64,000 nucleotides of DNA, from NCBI RefSeq assembly GCF_003725995.1, contig NZ_QIBX01000009.1, positions 30,315 to 94,314 on the forward strand. Direction: 5' to 3'. This document shows positions 43,570 through 52,836 of this stretch, in pieces (positions within the stretch are counted from its first letter, which is position 1; each line of letters begins with the position of its first letter). Source of the stretch: Slackia equolifaciens. GTDB lineage: Bacteria > Actinomycetota > Coriobacteriia > Coriobacteriales > Eggerthellaceae. Under the pieces are notes generated by a model. It ran no database searches. It worked only from the letters and a program-made list of their open reading frames with translations, and was not told where the DNA came from. Both the position numbers and the translations under genes were made by a program.

Positions 43570-44022
43570 GTGAAAGAAGATGTCAATCTCCTCTGGTTTC
43601 TAGGAAAACTGCATGAGGTGTTCTCATACGGATTCATTGCGGCAATCGCATGCCTAGCTATCGGGATTACCAATACAGAAAGCTTATTATCGAGCGCATT
43701 CCAGCCAACAGGAATACCTGGTTTTTTCCTTTTTTATCTGTTCTGGACACTTGTTGGGTTTATTCCGATTTCCATTATCTGCGCATTCGCGACAAAGTAT
43801 GCAGATGGAGGACAAGGCTTACTTTTTCAGTCGGATAGCATTGTCATCATTATGTTCGGGCATTTTTTTGAAGACATTTGCGGAATTATCGCAACTCCAT
43901 TTTGGTTTCTCAAGGATTTGTTCACCCATGAGTTAGGTGGTTGGAAAACGGTCGATTACATCATCTACCTCCTGATTGTCGTCTTTGTGGCAATAGGAAT
44001 TATCTCGTTAGTTCTCACATAA
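43570..44022 (+). CDS. Small membrane protein
   Basis: The 150-aa product starts at GTG 43570 (GGGGATC site upstream) and has four hydrophobic helices: residues 18-34, 50-72, 88-112 and 127-149. Its N-terminus (MKEDVNLLWFLGKLHEVFSY) is cytosolic by charge. No family or catalytic motif is recognised. It is followed at 150 bases by a large membrane protein in the same orientation. The two may form a pair. Confidence 0.6.
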   Translation: MKEDVNLLWFLGKLHEVFSYGFIAAIACLAIGITNTESLLSSAFQPTGIPGFFLFYLFWTLVGFIPISIICAFATKYADGGQGLLFQSDSIVIIMFGHFFEDICGIIATPFWFLKDLFTHELGGWKTVDYIIYLLIVVFVAIGIISLVLT

Positions 44023-44175
44023 GCAGCACATCGAATTATCGTAATTCAAAATCCGAGCGGTAGCACACGAAGCAAAACGATGGCTAGCAACTTCATTCGC
44101 ATATATACATAAAACGCAATAAGCTCAGCGAGAACCATAGCAATCACGTCCCCTGGCAACGAACCGGAGCATAAG

Positions 44176-45891
44176 TTGAGAGAAATAGAAGACAACGCAT
44201 TACCTAACCCAGCTTCACCGAAATACTTTCACCCAGACGAAGACGATACAGCAGCTCGGATTCCCGATGCGTCAGCAGATGAAGCACCGGCACAAAACAA
44301 ACGCCATTTCAGTTCAAATAAACATTCTATAAGTTTTGCCGTCTACCTCCTTCGTGCGGTGCCTCTTGTGCTTATCCTCACAATTGTTGGCAAATTCGTG
44401 CCATTGTTTCCCTCAGTTATATTTCCAGCCATTATCCTGCTCTATGCCATTCCCGCAACTCTTGGCCCAATGCACAACGTCGTGGTTAAACGGCTCTTCA
44501 GACAGGAAAACTACACCCCAACCGGCACGCTCTCGAATCGCAACAGAAGATGGACCCTCTGGATGGCGATTCTATTCTCTCTGGCGCTATTCTCGGCACT
44601 TGCATTCGTTCTGAAATCTCCCAGCTGGAGCGATTCGGAATGGCTATTAATTTGGGCCGCCGCCATCTTCTTCTATCCAATCTTCCAACTCATCCAGCAT
44701 CTCAGCAAAAAGGAATACTCACCGAAGCTCGACAAGGCGAAGGCGCTTACATTGAGCATAATCGTAACAACCATCGCTCTTTGTATCGCTTACGCGCTCA
44801 CCAGTGCCGGCTCTTCCCTTGGCGTGCAGGCAGATTTTAAAGAGACGCTTCAAAGCAGATTCATGCCTTTCGAGCAATCATCGTGCACCGTCCTAAGCGA
44901 GCTGAATAAGGCGTCCACATATGCGGATTTCCTCACCCAGTATGGGCTGAGTTATATAGCAAGTTCCTCTTACATCGTTGCTTTTGTTATTCAAATCGTC
45001 TTAAGCGCTTCTATTTTCTTTGGCATTGTTGGCCAATTCGGAGCCTGCCTAATCACGCGCCAAGAAATCAAAAGCGAATTTCAGTTGCTGCCTAGCAAAC
45101 ATGACGAAGAAAGCGAAGGTCGCATACGTAGACGATACGTAGCTGTCGTTGCTGGAATCTGGATAATCGCGTCTATAGCCTTCCTCTGCGTGGAATACGA
45201 GTGGTCCAAAACGAGAACGTCACAACCATACACGGAAATAGATCAAACCCTCGATGAAATAACGGGCTGGATTGTTCTCGCGACCGACCACAGCGCCGAG
45301 GAATTAACCGATATGGTAGAGAACGAAGAGGGAATACAAGCCATTAAGGATGATTACGAATCGGAACGCGATCGATTTATAGAAAAAAACGAAAGTAAGC
45401 TGAAGGAAGAAATCGAAATCTATTACCAGAACTGCAGCAACAATACGGACGCCTATCTCGACTGGTATTACGGCATACAGGGAGGTTTTGCGCGCTTCGT
45501 AAAATTCCTCGGTAAGGATATGGCCGCAGATCAATTCAATTCGCTGGTTGTCAATCCCGTAGACAGCTCATCCCTAGAGAACGAGTATGGCAATTACATC
45601 AGCGGGCTTAAATCGGAGTATGATGAATATCGAAGTGCAGTAGTGGAATATGACCCCAATCGCGCAGACATGGCGACCGTTGAAGAAAGGTTCGCAGATG
45701 TGGCAGATATGCCTAACCTGTGGCCCTTGTGGAACAGCGATGCCCATGACTCCATAGTGGAAGAAACACTACTCGCCTCAGGTAGCAACATCGACAGGGA
45801 TTCTCTCAAAACGATGATCACGGAGTACATCGAAGCCGAAAAGACCGCACTCTTGAATTCGGTCGATTACGCTACGGAAAAACTGAAATAG
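44176..45891 (+). CDS. Large multi-pass membrane protein, paralogue of the 50950 gene
   Basis: The 571-aa product starts at TTG 44176 with GGAG six bases upstream. After a polar N-terminus of about 45 residues there are about six or seven transmembrane helices. The last C-terminal domain (from about residue 355) is soluble and highly charged and contains NTDAYLDWYYGIQGGFARFV. The motif YLDWYY recurs in the protein at 50950-52836, as does the helix pair ending SASIFFGIVGQFGACL, so the two are paralogues. The family is widespread but uncharacterised as far as I know. This copy lacks the C-terminal glycine zipper of its paralogue. Confidence 0.7.
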   Translation: MREIEDNALPNPASPKYFHPDEDDTAARIPDASADEAPAQNKRHFSSNKHSISFAVYLLRAVPLVLILTIVGKFVPLFPSVIFPAIILLYAIPATLGPMHNVVVKRLFRQENYTPTGTLSNRNRRWTLWMAILFSLALFSALAFVLKSPSWSDSEWLLIWAAAIFFYPIFQLIQHLSKKEYSPKLDKAKALTLSIIVTTIALCIAYALTSAGSSLGVQADFKETLQSRFMPFEQSSCTVLSELNKASTYADFLTQYGLSYIASSSYIVAFVIQIVLSASIFFGIVGQFGACLITRQEIKSEFQLLPSKHDEESEGRIRRRYVAVVAGIWIIASIAFLCVEYEWSKTRTSQPYTEIDQTLDEITGWIVLATDHSAEELTDMVENEEGIQAIKDDYESERDRFIEKNESKLKEEIEIYYQNCSNNTDAYLDWYYGIQGGFARFVKFLGKDMAADQFNSLVVNPVDSSSLENEYGNYISGLKSEYDEYRSAVVEYDPNRADMATVEERFADVADMPNLWPLWNSDAHDSIVEETLLASGSNIDRDSLKTMITEYIEAEKTALLNSVDYATEKLK

Positions 45892-46133
45892 CTGATTCGG
45901 TTCGCTTTGCGCATCGTGAGGAGACCCCATAATGGAACAAATAGTGACTTCGCGTTTGCGTAGCCACTAGCTCAAATCCATCGTCAACCGCGTTGCCACA
46001 TGCGACACAATTCGAGCACGCGGCACCATCGACCCGCAAGACACGATGGCTCATTTCCGTACATAACTCCGCAGGAAACAATCAATGCCTGGAACCCCGT
46101 CAGGCGCGCCAGCCAACCGAGGCCGAGGATGCT

Positions 46134-46619
46134 TTAGCCCTCCTCCGCCAGCTGCTTCAAAGTCTCCCCCGCTATGCGATACGTTGTCCAGTCGGACATC
46201 TGTTCCGCGCCCAGAGACAGGTAGAAGTTGATACTGGGCGTGTTCCAATCGAGGCACCACCATTCAAGGCGCCCGCAGCCGCGCTCCACCGCAATCGAGG
46301 CAAGCTTCTTCAGAAGCGCCTTGCCGTACCCCTTGCCGCGATGTTCCGGCTTGACGAACAGATCCTCCAGATAAATCCCCGCACGGCCCAAAAACGTCGA
46401 GAAGTTGTGGAAGAACAGCGCAAACCCCACTTCAACGCCATCCTCCAGAACGAAAATCACTTCTGCCTTCTGCTTGTCGAAAAGCCACTCCTCGAGCGTC
46501 GCCTCATCGGCAACCACCTCGTCCAGCATGTGCTCGTATTCGGCAAGGTCCTTTATAAACTGGAGAATCAGCGGAACGTCTTGCCTCTCCGCATTGCGAA
46601 ACACAGCCTCGTTGCTCAT
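46134..46619 (-). CDS. GNAT N-acetyltransferase (diamine/spermidine type)
   Basis: The 161-aa product is a GNAT acetyltransferase. It shows AERQDVPLILQFIKDLAEYE at the N-terminus, the acetyl-CoA loop VKPEHRGKGYGKALLKKL (R-x-x-G-x-G/A), and RLEWWCLDWNTPSINFYLSL near the end. This pattern is shared with spermidine/spermine and diamine acetyltransferases, so a polyamine is a possible substrate. It is a stand-alone leftward gene between the membrane proteins and the HipA-like gene; the flanking gaps of about 210-240 bases show no further gene. Confidence 0.85.
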   Translation of the reverse strand: MSNEAVFRNAERQDVPLILQFIKDLAEYEHMLDEVVADEATLEEWLFDKQKAEVIFVLEDGVEVGFALFFHNFSTFLGRAGIYLEDLFVKPEHRGKGYGKALLKKLASIAVERGCGRLEWWCLDWNTPSINFYLSLGAEQMSDWTTYRIAGETLKQLAEEG

Positions 46620-46833
46620 AGCTACACCCTCTCGCGCTTACCCGCCATTCGCGGATTTCTGACAACCCATTGGCCATTCCAGAACACGATAGCATTCGCT
46701 TGCCTATGATTGCATTACGCTTCCGGCAATTGGAAACACTGCGGCACAGCCCACCGAATGCACTAACTTGAATCCCCGTTGAACTCGGACAATAATAGCT
46801 CAGCTAACTAGGCTGAATTCGCAAAAGTCGGCC

Positions 46834-48162
46834 CTATCCCAACGCCTCGCGAATTGTCACCATGCGCTCTACGCGGAACTCCAATGCCCGCCGAATGTGT
46901 TCAAGCCTATCCTGGATTCGTTCGTTTTGCGCCAGAATTCCCATCGCCTCATCGACAAACCCGTCAAGTGCAGAAACATCCAGCCATGAAAGATCGCCCG
47001 CAAGCATCAGCTGCTTTGCCGGGCTGCTTTTGAATTGCTTGCCCTCAAACGAATAGTCCCCGCGGCGAAGGTCGTACAAGTCCTTCGTGCACCACAGGCT
47101 TGTGCCCGAGTCGAACAAGGGGGCAATGCGGTATTCAAGCGTTTCGACATTGCGAATGACTCCGTAATTTCGCGCATGCCTATCGGTGTTTGCCAGAATG
47201 TCGTCGCACACGATCATGTGCGACAACGCATCCTCCACTTCCTCGATTCCCAACTCTTGGCAGCAGGCGACATAATGCTGATATTCGCTGCGATGCGGCG
47301 GACGGCGAAAATGCGAAGCCACGTACACCGCCGGCACATACTCCTCGTCGTCTCGCACAAAGGCCGCACACGCCGAGGCGGGCTCATCATCCAGACGCTC
47401 AAGCCAATACGTCACATAGGACCCGTCAGGCACGATCCGACGATGAAGCGCCGTGGCAACCACCTCGTTATACGGTTCCTGATTAGCATGAATGCCGCCT
47501 TTGAGAAGAATCCTCGTGCCATCTGGCCCAATGACCCAATGCTTGGGAAGATTGCCGTCCGAGGTGTTGTCAGGATGCCGCGCGCTATCCCCCTCCCAAG
47601 ACGCAACGCGAACATCCTCAAAGTCACTCATGAAAAAGTTAACGTCGCGCCACTCGATGTCGGACCCTTCGGGCTGCAGCCAATACTGATCGGACAGCGA
47701 CAATCCGAGGCTCCTCACCGCAAGCTCCGACGGAACCGATACCCCTGCCTCCTCAAGCAGGCGCTCGACCCCCGCCCTTCCTTCGGGAATGCCTCTATTC
47801 TTCCACCAGACGTTGAAGGACGGCAGCGTTATGCGGTCCCGCTCCATAGCAAGCCCCAAAGGCGCACGCTCGGAATCGATGAGAGGGCCCGCCCATGTGA
47901 ACTCCCTGATGTCGGAATCGTAGACGAGCTCCATGATGCTGTGCGTCCGGTTTTTTAGGACGAACCTCGTCTGGCATGCAGCGCTTCCTAAGCGCGGGCG
48001 GCCCGCGTTTGATGCTCGCTCAAGCCGCCGTGCGATGCTCGCCTCGTCTACCAGCCACATCTTTCCCACGCGCTCCCCCGCAAGAACGCCCTCTGAGAGA
48101 AGGGCAACAATCCTTCGCGGAGACACCCCTAGTATTTCCGCAGCTTCCTTAGTGGTTTTCAT
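46834..48162 (-). CDS. HTH-HipA-like kinase fusion
   Basis: The 442-aa product has an N-terminal excisionase/MerR-type helix-turn-helix (MKTTKEAAEILGVSPRRIVA, about residues 1-47). A HipA-like domain follows: WVIGPDGTRILLKGG, ARHPDNTSDGNLPKHW, and the catalytic block VCDDILANTDRHARNYGVIR followed by APLFDSGTSLWC (the HipA-type N-x-D-R-H-x-x-N and D-x-G signature). HipA kinases usually pair with a separate HipB antitoxin; here the DNA-binding part is in the same chain and no hipB gene adjoins it. Its 5' region carries an 11-bp inverted repeat that covers the ribosome-binding site. The protein may autoregulate. Whether it is toxic is unknown. Confidence 0.75.
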   Translation of the reverse strand: MKTTKEAAEILGVSPRRIVALLSEGVLAGERVGKMWLVDEASIARRLERASNAGRPRLGSAACQTRFVLKNRTHSIMELVYDSDIREFTWAGPLIDSERAPLGLAMERDRITLPSFNVWWKNRGIPEGRAGVERLLEEAGVSVPSELAVRSLGLSLSDQYWLQPEGSDIEWRDVNFFMSDFEDVRVASWEGDSARHPDNTSDGNLPKHWVIGPDGTRILLKGGIHANQEPYNEVVATALHRRIVPDGSYVTYWLERLDDEPASACAAFVRDDEEYVPAVYVASHFRRPPHRSEYQHYVACCQELGIEEVEDALSHMIVCDDILANTDRHARNYGVIRNVETLEYRIAPLFDSGTSLWCTKDLYDLRRGDYSFEGKQFKSSPAKQLMLAGDLSWLDVSALDGFVDEAMGILAQNERIQDRLEHIRRALEFRVERMVTIREALG

Positions 48163-48168
48163 GGCGCA

Positions 48169-48224
48169 TCCTTTATCGGAACAATTAATTTTAGAATGAT
48201 TCTACTAAATATACCGATAAAGGA
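48169..48224. promoter_or_regulatory. 11-bp inverted repeat in front of the HTH-HipA-like gene
   Basis: TCCTTTATCGG (48169-48179) and CCGATAAAGGA (48214-48224) are perfect inverted copies separated by 34 bases of AT-rich DNA. The left arm begins seven bases before the start codon. Distance between arm centres is 45 bp, about four helical turns, fitting binding of two dimers or a loop. It is probably the operator for autoregulation. Confidence 0.65.
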
Positions 48225-48352
48225 ACACGCAAAGCGCCAAGCTCCTTCCTTTTTCGGAATAAACCTCAGCGCAACTGCATCCAGCAGAAGCGCGTGCACG
48301 GGCGCCGTCGATGCGATATGGTATGCGCAAACGCTTCGATGAAGGAGGCATT

Positions 48353-49219
48353 ATGGCCATCCAAGACGCCGCCAGCCAAACCCGCGGCACACGCGCAACC
48401 CAGCTCAAATCCATCGTCTACGGCGCCGCTGTGGGCGACGCGCTTGGCGTCCCCTTTGAATTCCAGGCGCGCGACACGTTCACCTGCACCCAAATGGCGT
48501 CGGGCGGCGCCCACGGCATGCCCGCCGGCACCTTTTCCGACGACACCTCCCTGCTCATTGCCACGTGCGACAGCATCCGCGCCTGCAACGGCACAATCGA
48601 CCTGAAAGATATGGCGGCCCGCTTCCGCGCCTGGCTCCACCAAGGCGCCTACACCGCCGACGGAACCGTGTTCGACGTGGGCAACGCCACCGCAACCGCG
48701 CTCAACGAGGGCAAGGGCCAAAGCGGCGAGCGCTCCAACGGCAACGGGTCGCTCATGCGCATCGCGCCCCTCGCGCTCACAAACGCCACCGACGCCACAA
48801 TTGCCGAGGTGTCGGCCATCACGCACGCGCACCCCATCTCCACCACGGCGTGCGTCGTGTTCGTCCGCATTATGCAAGACGTCCTTCGCGGTATCGACCT
48901 ACCAACCGCCATACGCAGCCACATCCCCGGCGACCAGCGCTTTTCCTTCTTGGAAGACGTCGAGGCGAAAACCCGCGATGAAATCCAGTCCTCCGGCTTC
49001 GTCCTTCACACCCTCGAGGCGGCGCTTTGGTGCGCCCTCCACACGAAAAGCTACGCCGAATGCGTCCTTGAGGCCGTGAACCTGGGCAGCGACACCGACA
49101 CCACCGCCTCCGTGGCGGGCGCGCTCGCGGGGGCGATGTACGGCTACGACGCAATCCCGCAGCAATGGGTCGAAACCCTGCGCGGCAAGAGCGTGATAGA
49201 CGCGTGCCTTTTCGCGTGA
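48353..49219 (+). CDS. ADP-ribosylglycohydrolase family protein
   Basis: The 288-aa product belongs to the DraG/ARH family, which removes ADP-ribose from proteins or related molecules. It has the N-terminal IVYGAAVGDALGVPFEFQAR, the metal motif PAGTFSDDTSLLIATCDSIR, the conserved SNGNGSLMRIAPLAL, and the C-terminal metal-binding VNLGSDTDTTASVAGALAGA. All expected metal ligands are visible, so it should be active. The ATG at 48353 has AAGGAGG upstream. It is divergent from the HTH-HipA-like gene, with about 190 bases between start codons. The target is unknown. No ADP-ribosyltransferase partner was seen nearby. Confidence 0.92.
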   Translation: MAIQDAASQTRGTRATQLKSIVYGAAVGDALGVPFEFQARDTFTCTQMASGGAHGMPAGTFSDDTSLLIATCDSIRACNGTIDLKDMAARFRAWLHQGAYTADGTVFDVGNATATALNEGKGQSGERSNGNGSLMRIAPLALTNATDATIAEVSAITHAHPISTTACVVFVRIMQDVLRGIDLPTAIRSHIPGDQRFSFLEDVEAKTRDEIQSSGFVLHTLEAALWCALHTKSYAECVLEAVNLGSDTDTTASVAGALAGAMYGYDAIPQQWVETLRGKSVIDACLFA

Positions 49220-49345
49220 GGCCGATGGGCCCAAAGCCCCACGCCCGCTTCAACGCACCCGGCACCCAGGCACTGTCACCACGCACGCTTGCAAACCGGC
49301 ATGCAGACAGACGCAACCATCAATCGACCCAACCGGAGGAACGCG

Positions 49346-50323
49346 ATGATCATCCTTATAGCAGGCGCAAGCCATACGGGTAAAACCGCCCTGGCACAGC
49401 GGCTCTTGGAGCGCTATCGCTACCCCGTGCTCTCGCTTGACCTGCTGAAAATGGGGCTTATCCGCAGCGGGCAAACCAGCCTCACGCCAGAAGATGACGA
49501 GCTGCTCACTCCCTATGTGTGGAGCATCGCTTCGCAAATGATCAAGACGGCAATCGAGAACGACCAGAATCTCATCGTGGAGGGATGTTACATCCCCTTT
49601 GACTGGCAGGAAGACTTTCCTCCCGCTTACCTTGAGCGCATCAGATACTGGTGCCTCATCATGTCGGAACGGTACATCCGAAGCCACGCCGGCTCCGTGC
49701 GGGCGTTTGCGAACGTCGCGGAAAAGCGCCTGCATGACGAGATAGACTTCGACGAACTCGCGCGCGACAACACGCTAGTCTTGGCCGAATGTCGGCATCG
49801 AGGCCTGCCGTACTGCCTTATAGAACACGGCTACGACGTGGACGAATGGGCCGTGGCGCCGATTTCGCGCGATGACGCGAAGGAGGCGGCACGGCTCTTT
49901 CATGCGACCGTGCATACCGTTAACGCGCGCGATTACTCGCCCAGCCAAGTGGGTGCATGGGCGCCGAACGACGAATCGTTTCTGGAGAGCATAGCCGCAA
50001 AGCTCGCCGGTCAGCGCGGCATTTGCATCAAAGAGTGCGGCATCCTTCTAGGGTTTGGCACCTTGGATGAAAACAGCGACATCGACATGCTCTACGTGCA
50101 TAAAGACCGCCAAGGCCAGGGCATCGCAAGGCGTATCCTCCTCGAGCTTGAGGCCATTGCCATCGCGTCCGGCAAAACGGCGGTCAGTGCCGATGCGTCG
50201 CTTACGGCGCAGCCGTTTTTCGAGCGCATGGGATATGCGACCGTTCGCAAGCAAACCGTAATGCGCCGCGGAGTCGAACTCGCGAACTTCCGCATGGAGA
50301 AGCGGCTGACGCGGGGCGAGTAG
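49346..50323 (+). CDS. P-loop kinase-GNAT acetyltransferase fusion
   Basis: The 325-aa product fuses two domains. Residues 1-175 are a small P-loop kinase of the adenylate-kinase type: MIILIAGASHTGKTALAQRL with Walker A GASHTGKT, then IENDQNLIVEGCYIPFDW. Residues about 180-325 are a GNAT acetyltransferase: HATVHTVNARDYSPSQVGAW, LYVHKDRQGQGIARRILLEL (Q-x-x-G-x-A loop) and QPFFERMGYATVRKQTVM. ATG 49346 follows a clear GGAGGAACGC. The substrates of both domains are unknown. Fusion of kinase and acetyltransferase suggests dual modification of one small molecule, such as an antibiotic or nucleotide, but that is inference. Confidence 0.8.
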   Translation: MIILIAGASHTGKTALAQRLLERYRYPVLSLDLLKMGLIRSGQTSLTPEDDELLTPYVWSIASQMIKTAIENDQNLIVEGCYIPFDWQEDFPPAYLERIRYWCLIMSERYIRSHAGSVRAFANVAEKRLHDEIDFDELARDNTLVLAECRHRGLPYCLIEHGYDVDEWAVAPISRDDAKEAARLFHATVHTVNARDYSPSQVGAWAPNDESFLESIAAKLAGQRGICIKECGILLGFGTLDENSDIDMLYVHKDRQGQGIARRILLELEAIAIASGKTAVSADASLTAQPFFERMGYATVRKQTVMRRGVELANFRMEKRLTRGE

Positions 50324-50377
50324 CTAATTCTGCGCTATAGTTAAGCCCGTAAGGCACTCTTGAGGAAGGAGCCAGTC

Positions 50378-50746
50378 ATGGATAAAGAACTGTTTGATTA
50401 CGTAGCGGCGCGCGCCGACGTCCTCGCAACCGCCGATAGCGCCAAGCAGGCGACCAAGGACGCCGCGGTCGCCTGGAAAGAGGCTGTTGCCGCCGATCCC
50501 AGCGACGCCGCCGTGGAAGCCGCCACTGCCAAGTTCGTTGATTTTCTCGAAGGACGCCCGAACACCATCGAGGGCGTAATCGCCTTCCTCGAAGGCCCCG
50601 CCAAACAGATGCTCGGCGAAGAAGCCGCAGCAGCCGGCCTCGCCGCCCAACTCGCACGCAAGGAGGCCGGAGCAAAGTGGTGCGACTGCCCCGCCTGCAC
50701 CGCCGCCACCGAGATTCTCGCGAAATTCGGCCGCATCGAGCTATAG
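50378..50746 (+). CDS. Small acidic helical protein with a CxCxxC motif
   Basis: The 122-aa product is alanine-rich and acidic (WKEAVAADPSDAAVEAATAK) and ends with GAKWCDCPACTAATEILAKF. The CDCPAC cysteines could bind a metal. GGAAGGAG precedes ATG 50378. It is followed 26 bases after the stop by a strong terminator. I do not recognise a family. Confidence 0.65.
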   Translation: MDKELFDYVAARADVLATADSAKQATKDAAVAWKEAVAADPSDAAVEAATAKFVDFLEGRPNTIEGVIAFLEGPAKQMLGEEAAAAGLAAQLARKEAGAKWCDCPACTAATEILAKFGRIEL

Positions 50747-50772
50747 GAATCATCCGCAAACCACAACGTCAT

Positions 50773-50799
50773 GAGAGCCCGGATCGGGCTCTCTTTTTC
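50773..50799 (+). terminator. Rho-independent terminator
   Basis: GAGAGCCC and GGGCTCTC form an 8-bp stem around GGATC, followed by TTTTTCTTCC. It ends the unit made of the kinase-GNAT gene and the small acidic protein. Confidence 0.85.
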
Positions 50800-50949
50800 T
50801 TCCTATTGGTTTTGTTCTATACGCCGGACACAATCTGGTGTTGTCTGTCCAACGCATAGAGCAATCGGGGCATACTTGAACGAACATTTGTTCCTTGCAT
50901 GATATACTATATTGAAACACAATGAGCATACCGCCCCAAGGATGGACCC

Positions 50950-52836
50950 ATGAACCAACTGCAAAGCAATGCCCGCCGCAACGCAGGCGACCGAGAAAGG
51001 CATCCCGCTCCCTCCGCAATCCAAAACATCCTCTCCAGCGCTCCCGAAGGCCTTCGCACCGCGCTCCAAAACCCGCGCGTCCGACGCTGGGCGCTTTACG
51101 CCGTCAAGGCAATCGCCTTCGTTGGGCTGTTCTTTTTGCTGACGCAGTTTGCTCCCCATATGCCGGCAATAGGCGTAGCGCTTTTCTGGGCGGTGCTGAG
51201 CGCGATTTCCGCGCTGGGCCTGGCGTACGCATCCGTCATCAGGAAAACCCACAAGCGCTCTAAATATGCCGAAGGCGGCATGATGTACCGCCTCAACGAG
51301 GGTCGTGTTTTCAGCTTGATCGTGGCCTTCGTGCTGGCGGCGGTATGCGCGGCCGGCCTCATCATGGAAGCTCCCAAGTGGGGCATGGCAATCTGGGCGC
51401 TCATCGCGGCGGCTATTCCCGTATATGCCATCGTCTTCGTTCTGGTAGGCAAGCGGATGCGCAAGGAATACAATGCGCCGTACCAGGCATCGAGCGCCAT
51501 CAAATGGAGCGGATGGATCGTGGGCTTGTTGCTGTGCGCAGCCTATGCGGCAGTCGTGTTCTCCCAGCCCGCCGCGCACTACGCCAGCATCACCGAGGCA
51601 TTCGTGGCAACGCAGCTCCCCTTTGACGGCTCGCCCTCGATTCTCATGTCGGAGGCAGGCATAGCCAATTCGTTCGCAGAAGGGCTCGTGGCATTCGGAT
51701 CGTCCGAGGCTACAGGCGATTACATGCCGCTATACGTGCTTATTCGCATCGTGCTCGTAGCGTCATCATTCTTTGGCATCGCCAACATGCTCGGAACCTG
51801 CGCTCTAGAGCTTCAAGAAATCAGGCGCATCTTCGCACCGCTCGATGCAAGCGAAAGCCAGGACCGTCATTCTGCCCTGATCAAGCGCTATGCGGTAACG
51901 GCGGGCGTGCTGCCCTTGGTGCTGATGGTCGCGTTCGTAGGCGCCAACTTCAAGGTGGGCGAGGTTGCAAGCACGGGCGAATACACCCCCATGCAGAGCT
52001 TCGTGCGCGACAGAGCAGGCTTGACGGTTGCCGAAATTGACGGAAAGTTCTACGACTACAAGCTGATTGAAGATCTCATCATGCAAACCGAGGAGAAGTC
52101 GGACTCTCTTTCCGAAGAGGCCAAAGAGACGCTGGTGCCTCTGATAAACGCATCGTACGACAAGCGAATCGAAAACGTCGACAGCTATCTGGACTGGTAT
52201 TACAGCCTGCCCGCAGACTACGAGCGCCTGGCCAACGCGGTCACCGGATCTGCCGAGGAATTCGTGGAGGAGCAGTTCACCGCCAAAATCGAGGAAGGCA
52301 TAGACGACACGGCGATTAGCGATGCGTTCAGCGAATTCGAGGGACGCACCAAACAGATCGCAACCGATGCAGAATCTGCCCTGCAAGACGCCGAGATCGA
52401 AGAGATTCCCAACATGCCTGACTGGCTGCTGGAAACCGAGGTCACGCTTAACGCCGATTTTCTCTCCGAGCCCATGGAGCCCGTCCAGAAGTTTTCCAAT
52501 GCGGAAACGATGCGCCCGCTGGTGAGTGCGGGCGCGGGCTTAGCGGCGGGCGTAATGACCAAGGCCGCTACCAAGCCGTTCTTCAATAAGTTCGTGACCA
52601 AGATCGCTACCGCCCTAGGCTCGCGCGGCCTGGGTGCAGCGGCCGGTGGAGCCGTGGGGTCGGCAGCCGGGCCGCTGGGCACCATCGCCGGTATCGCCGC
52701 CGGAACTGCGCTAGGCATAGGCGTAGACGCTGCCATGCTCGCAGTCGACGAGATGCAGAATCGGGACACCTACAAACAGGAGATAGTGGACGCCATCGAG
52801 GAAGAGCGCGCAGCCACATTGGCTTTGGTGGAATAA
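50950..52836 (+). CDS. Large multi-pass membrane protein with C-terminal glycine zipper
   Basis: The 628-aa product has six or seven transmembrane helices in residues about 45-330. A charged soluble domain containing ENVDSYLDWYYSLPADYERL follows, and a C-terminal tail rich in small residues (AAAGGAVGSAAGPLGTIAGI). That tail is a glycine zipper able to insert into membranes. It shares the YLDWYY motif and the overall plan with the 44176 protein, so the two are paralogues. AAGGA lies upstream of ATG 50950. Its function is unknown; a pore-forming or channel role is only suggested by the zipper. Confidence 0.7.
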   Translation: MNQLQSNARRNAGDRERHPAPSAIQNILSSAPEGLRTALQNPRVRRWALYAVKAIAFVGLFFLLTQFAPHMPAIGVALFWAVLSAISALGLAYASVIRKTHKRSKYAEGGMMYRLNEGRVFSLIVAFVLAAVCAAGLIMEAPKWGMAIWALIAAAIPVYAIVFVLVGKRMRKEYNAPYQASSAIKWSGWIVGLLLCAAYAAVVFSQPAAHYASITEAFVATQLPFDGSPSILMSEAGIANSFAEGLVAFGSSEATGDYMPLYVLIRIVLVASSFFGIANMLGTCALELQEIRRIFAPLDASESQDRHSALIKRYAVTAGVLPLVLMVAFVGANFKVGEVASTGEYTPMQSFVRDRAGLTVAEIDGKFYDYKLIEDLIMQTEEKSDSLSEEAKETLVPLINASYDKRIENVDSYLDWYYSLPADYERLANAVTGSAEEFVEEQFTAKIEEGIDDTAISDAFSEFEGRTKQIATDAESALQDAEIEEIPNMPDWLLETEVTLNADFLSEPMEPVQKFSNAETMRPLVSAGAGLAAGVMTKAATKPFFNKFVTKIATALGSRGLGAAAGGAVGSAAGPLGTIAGIAAGTALGIGVDAAMLAVDEMQNRDTYKQEIVDAIEEERAATLALVE

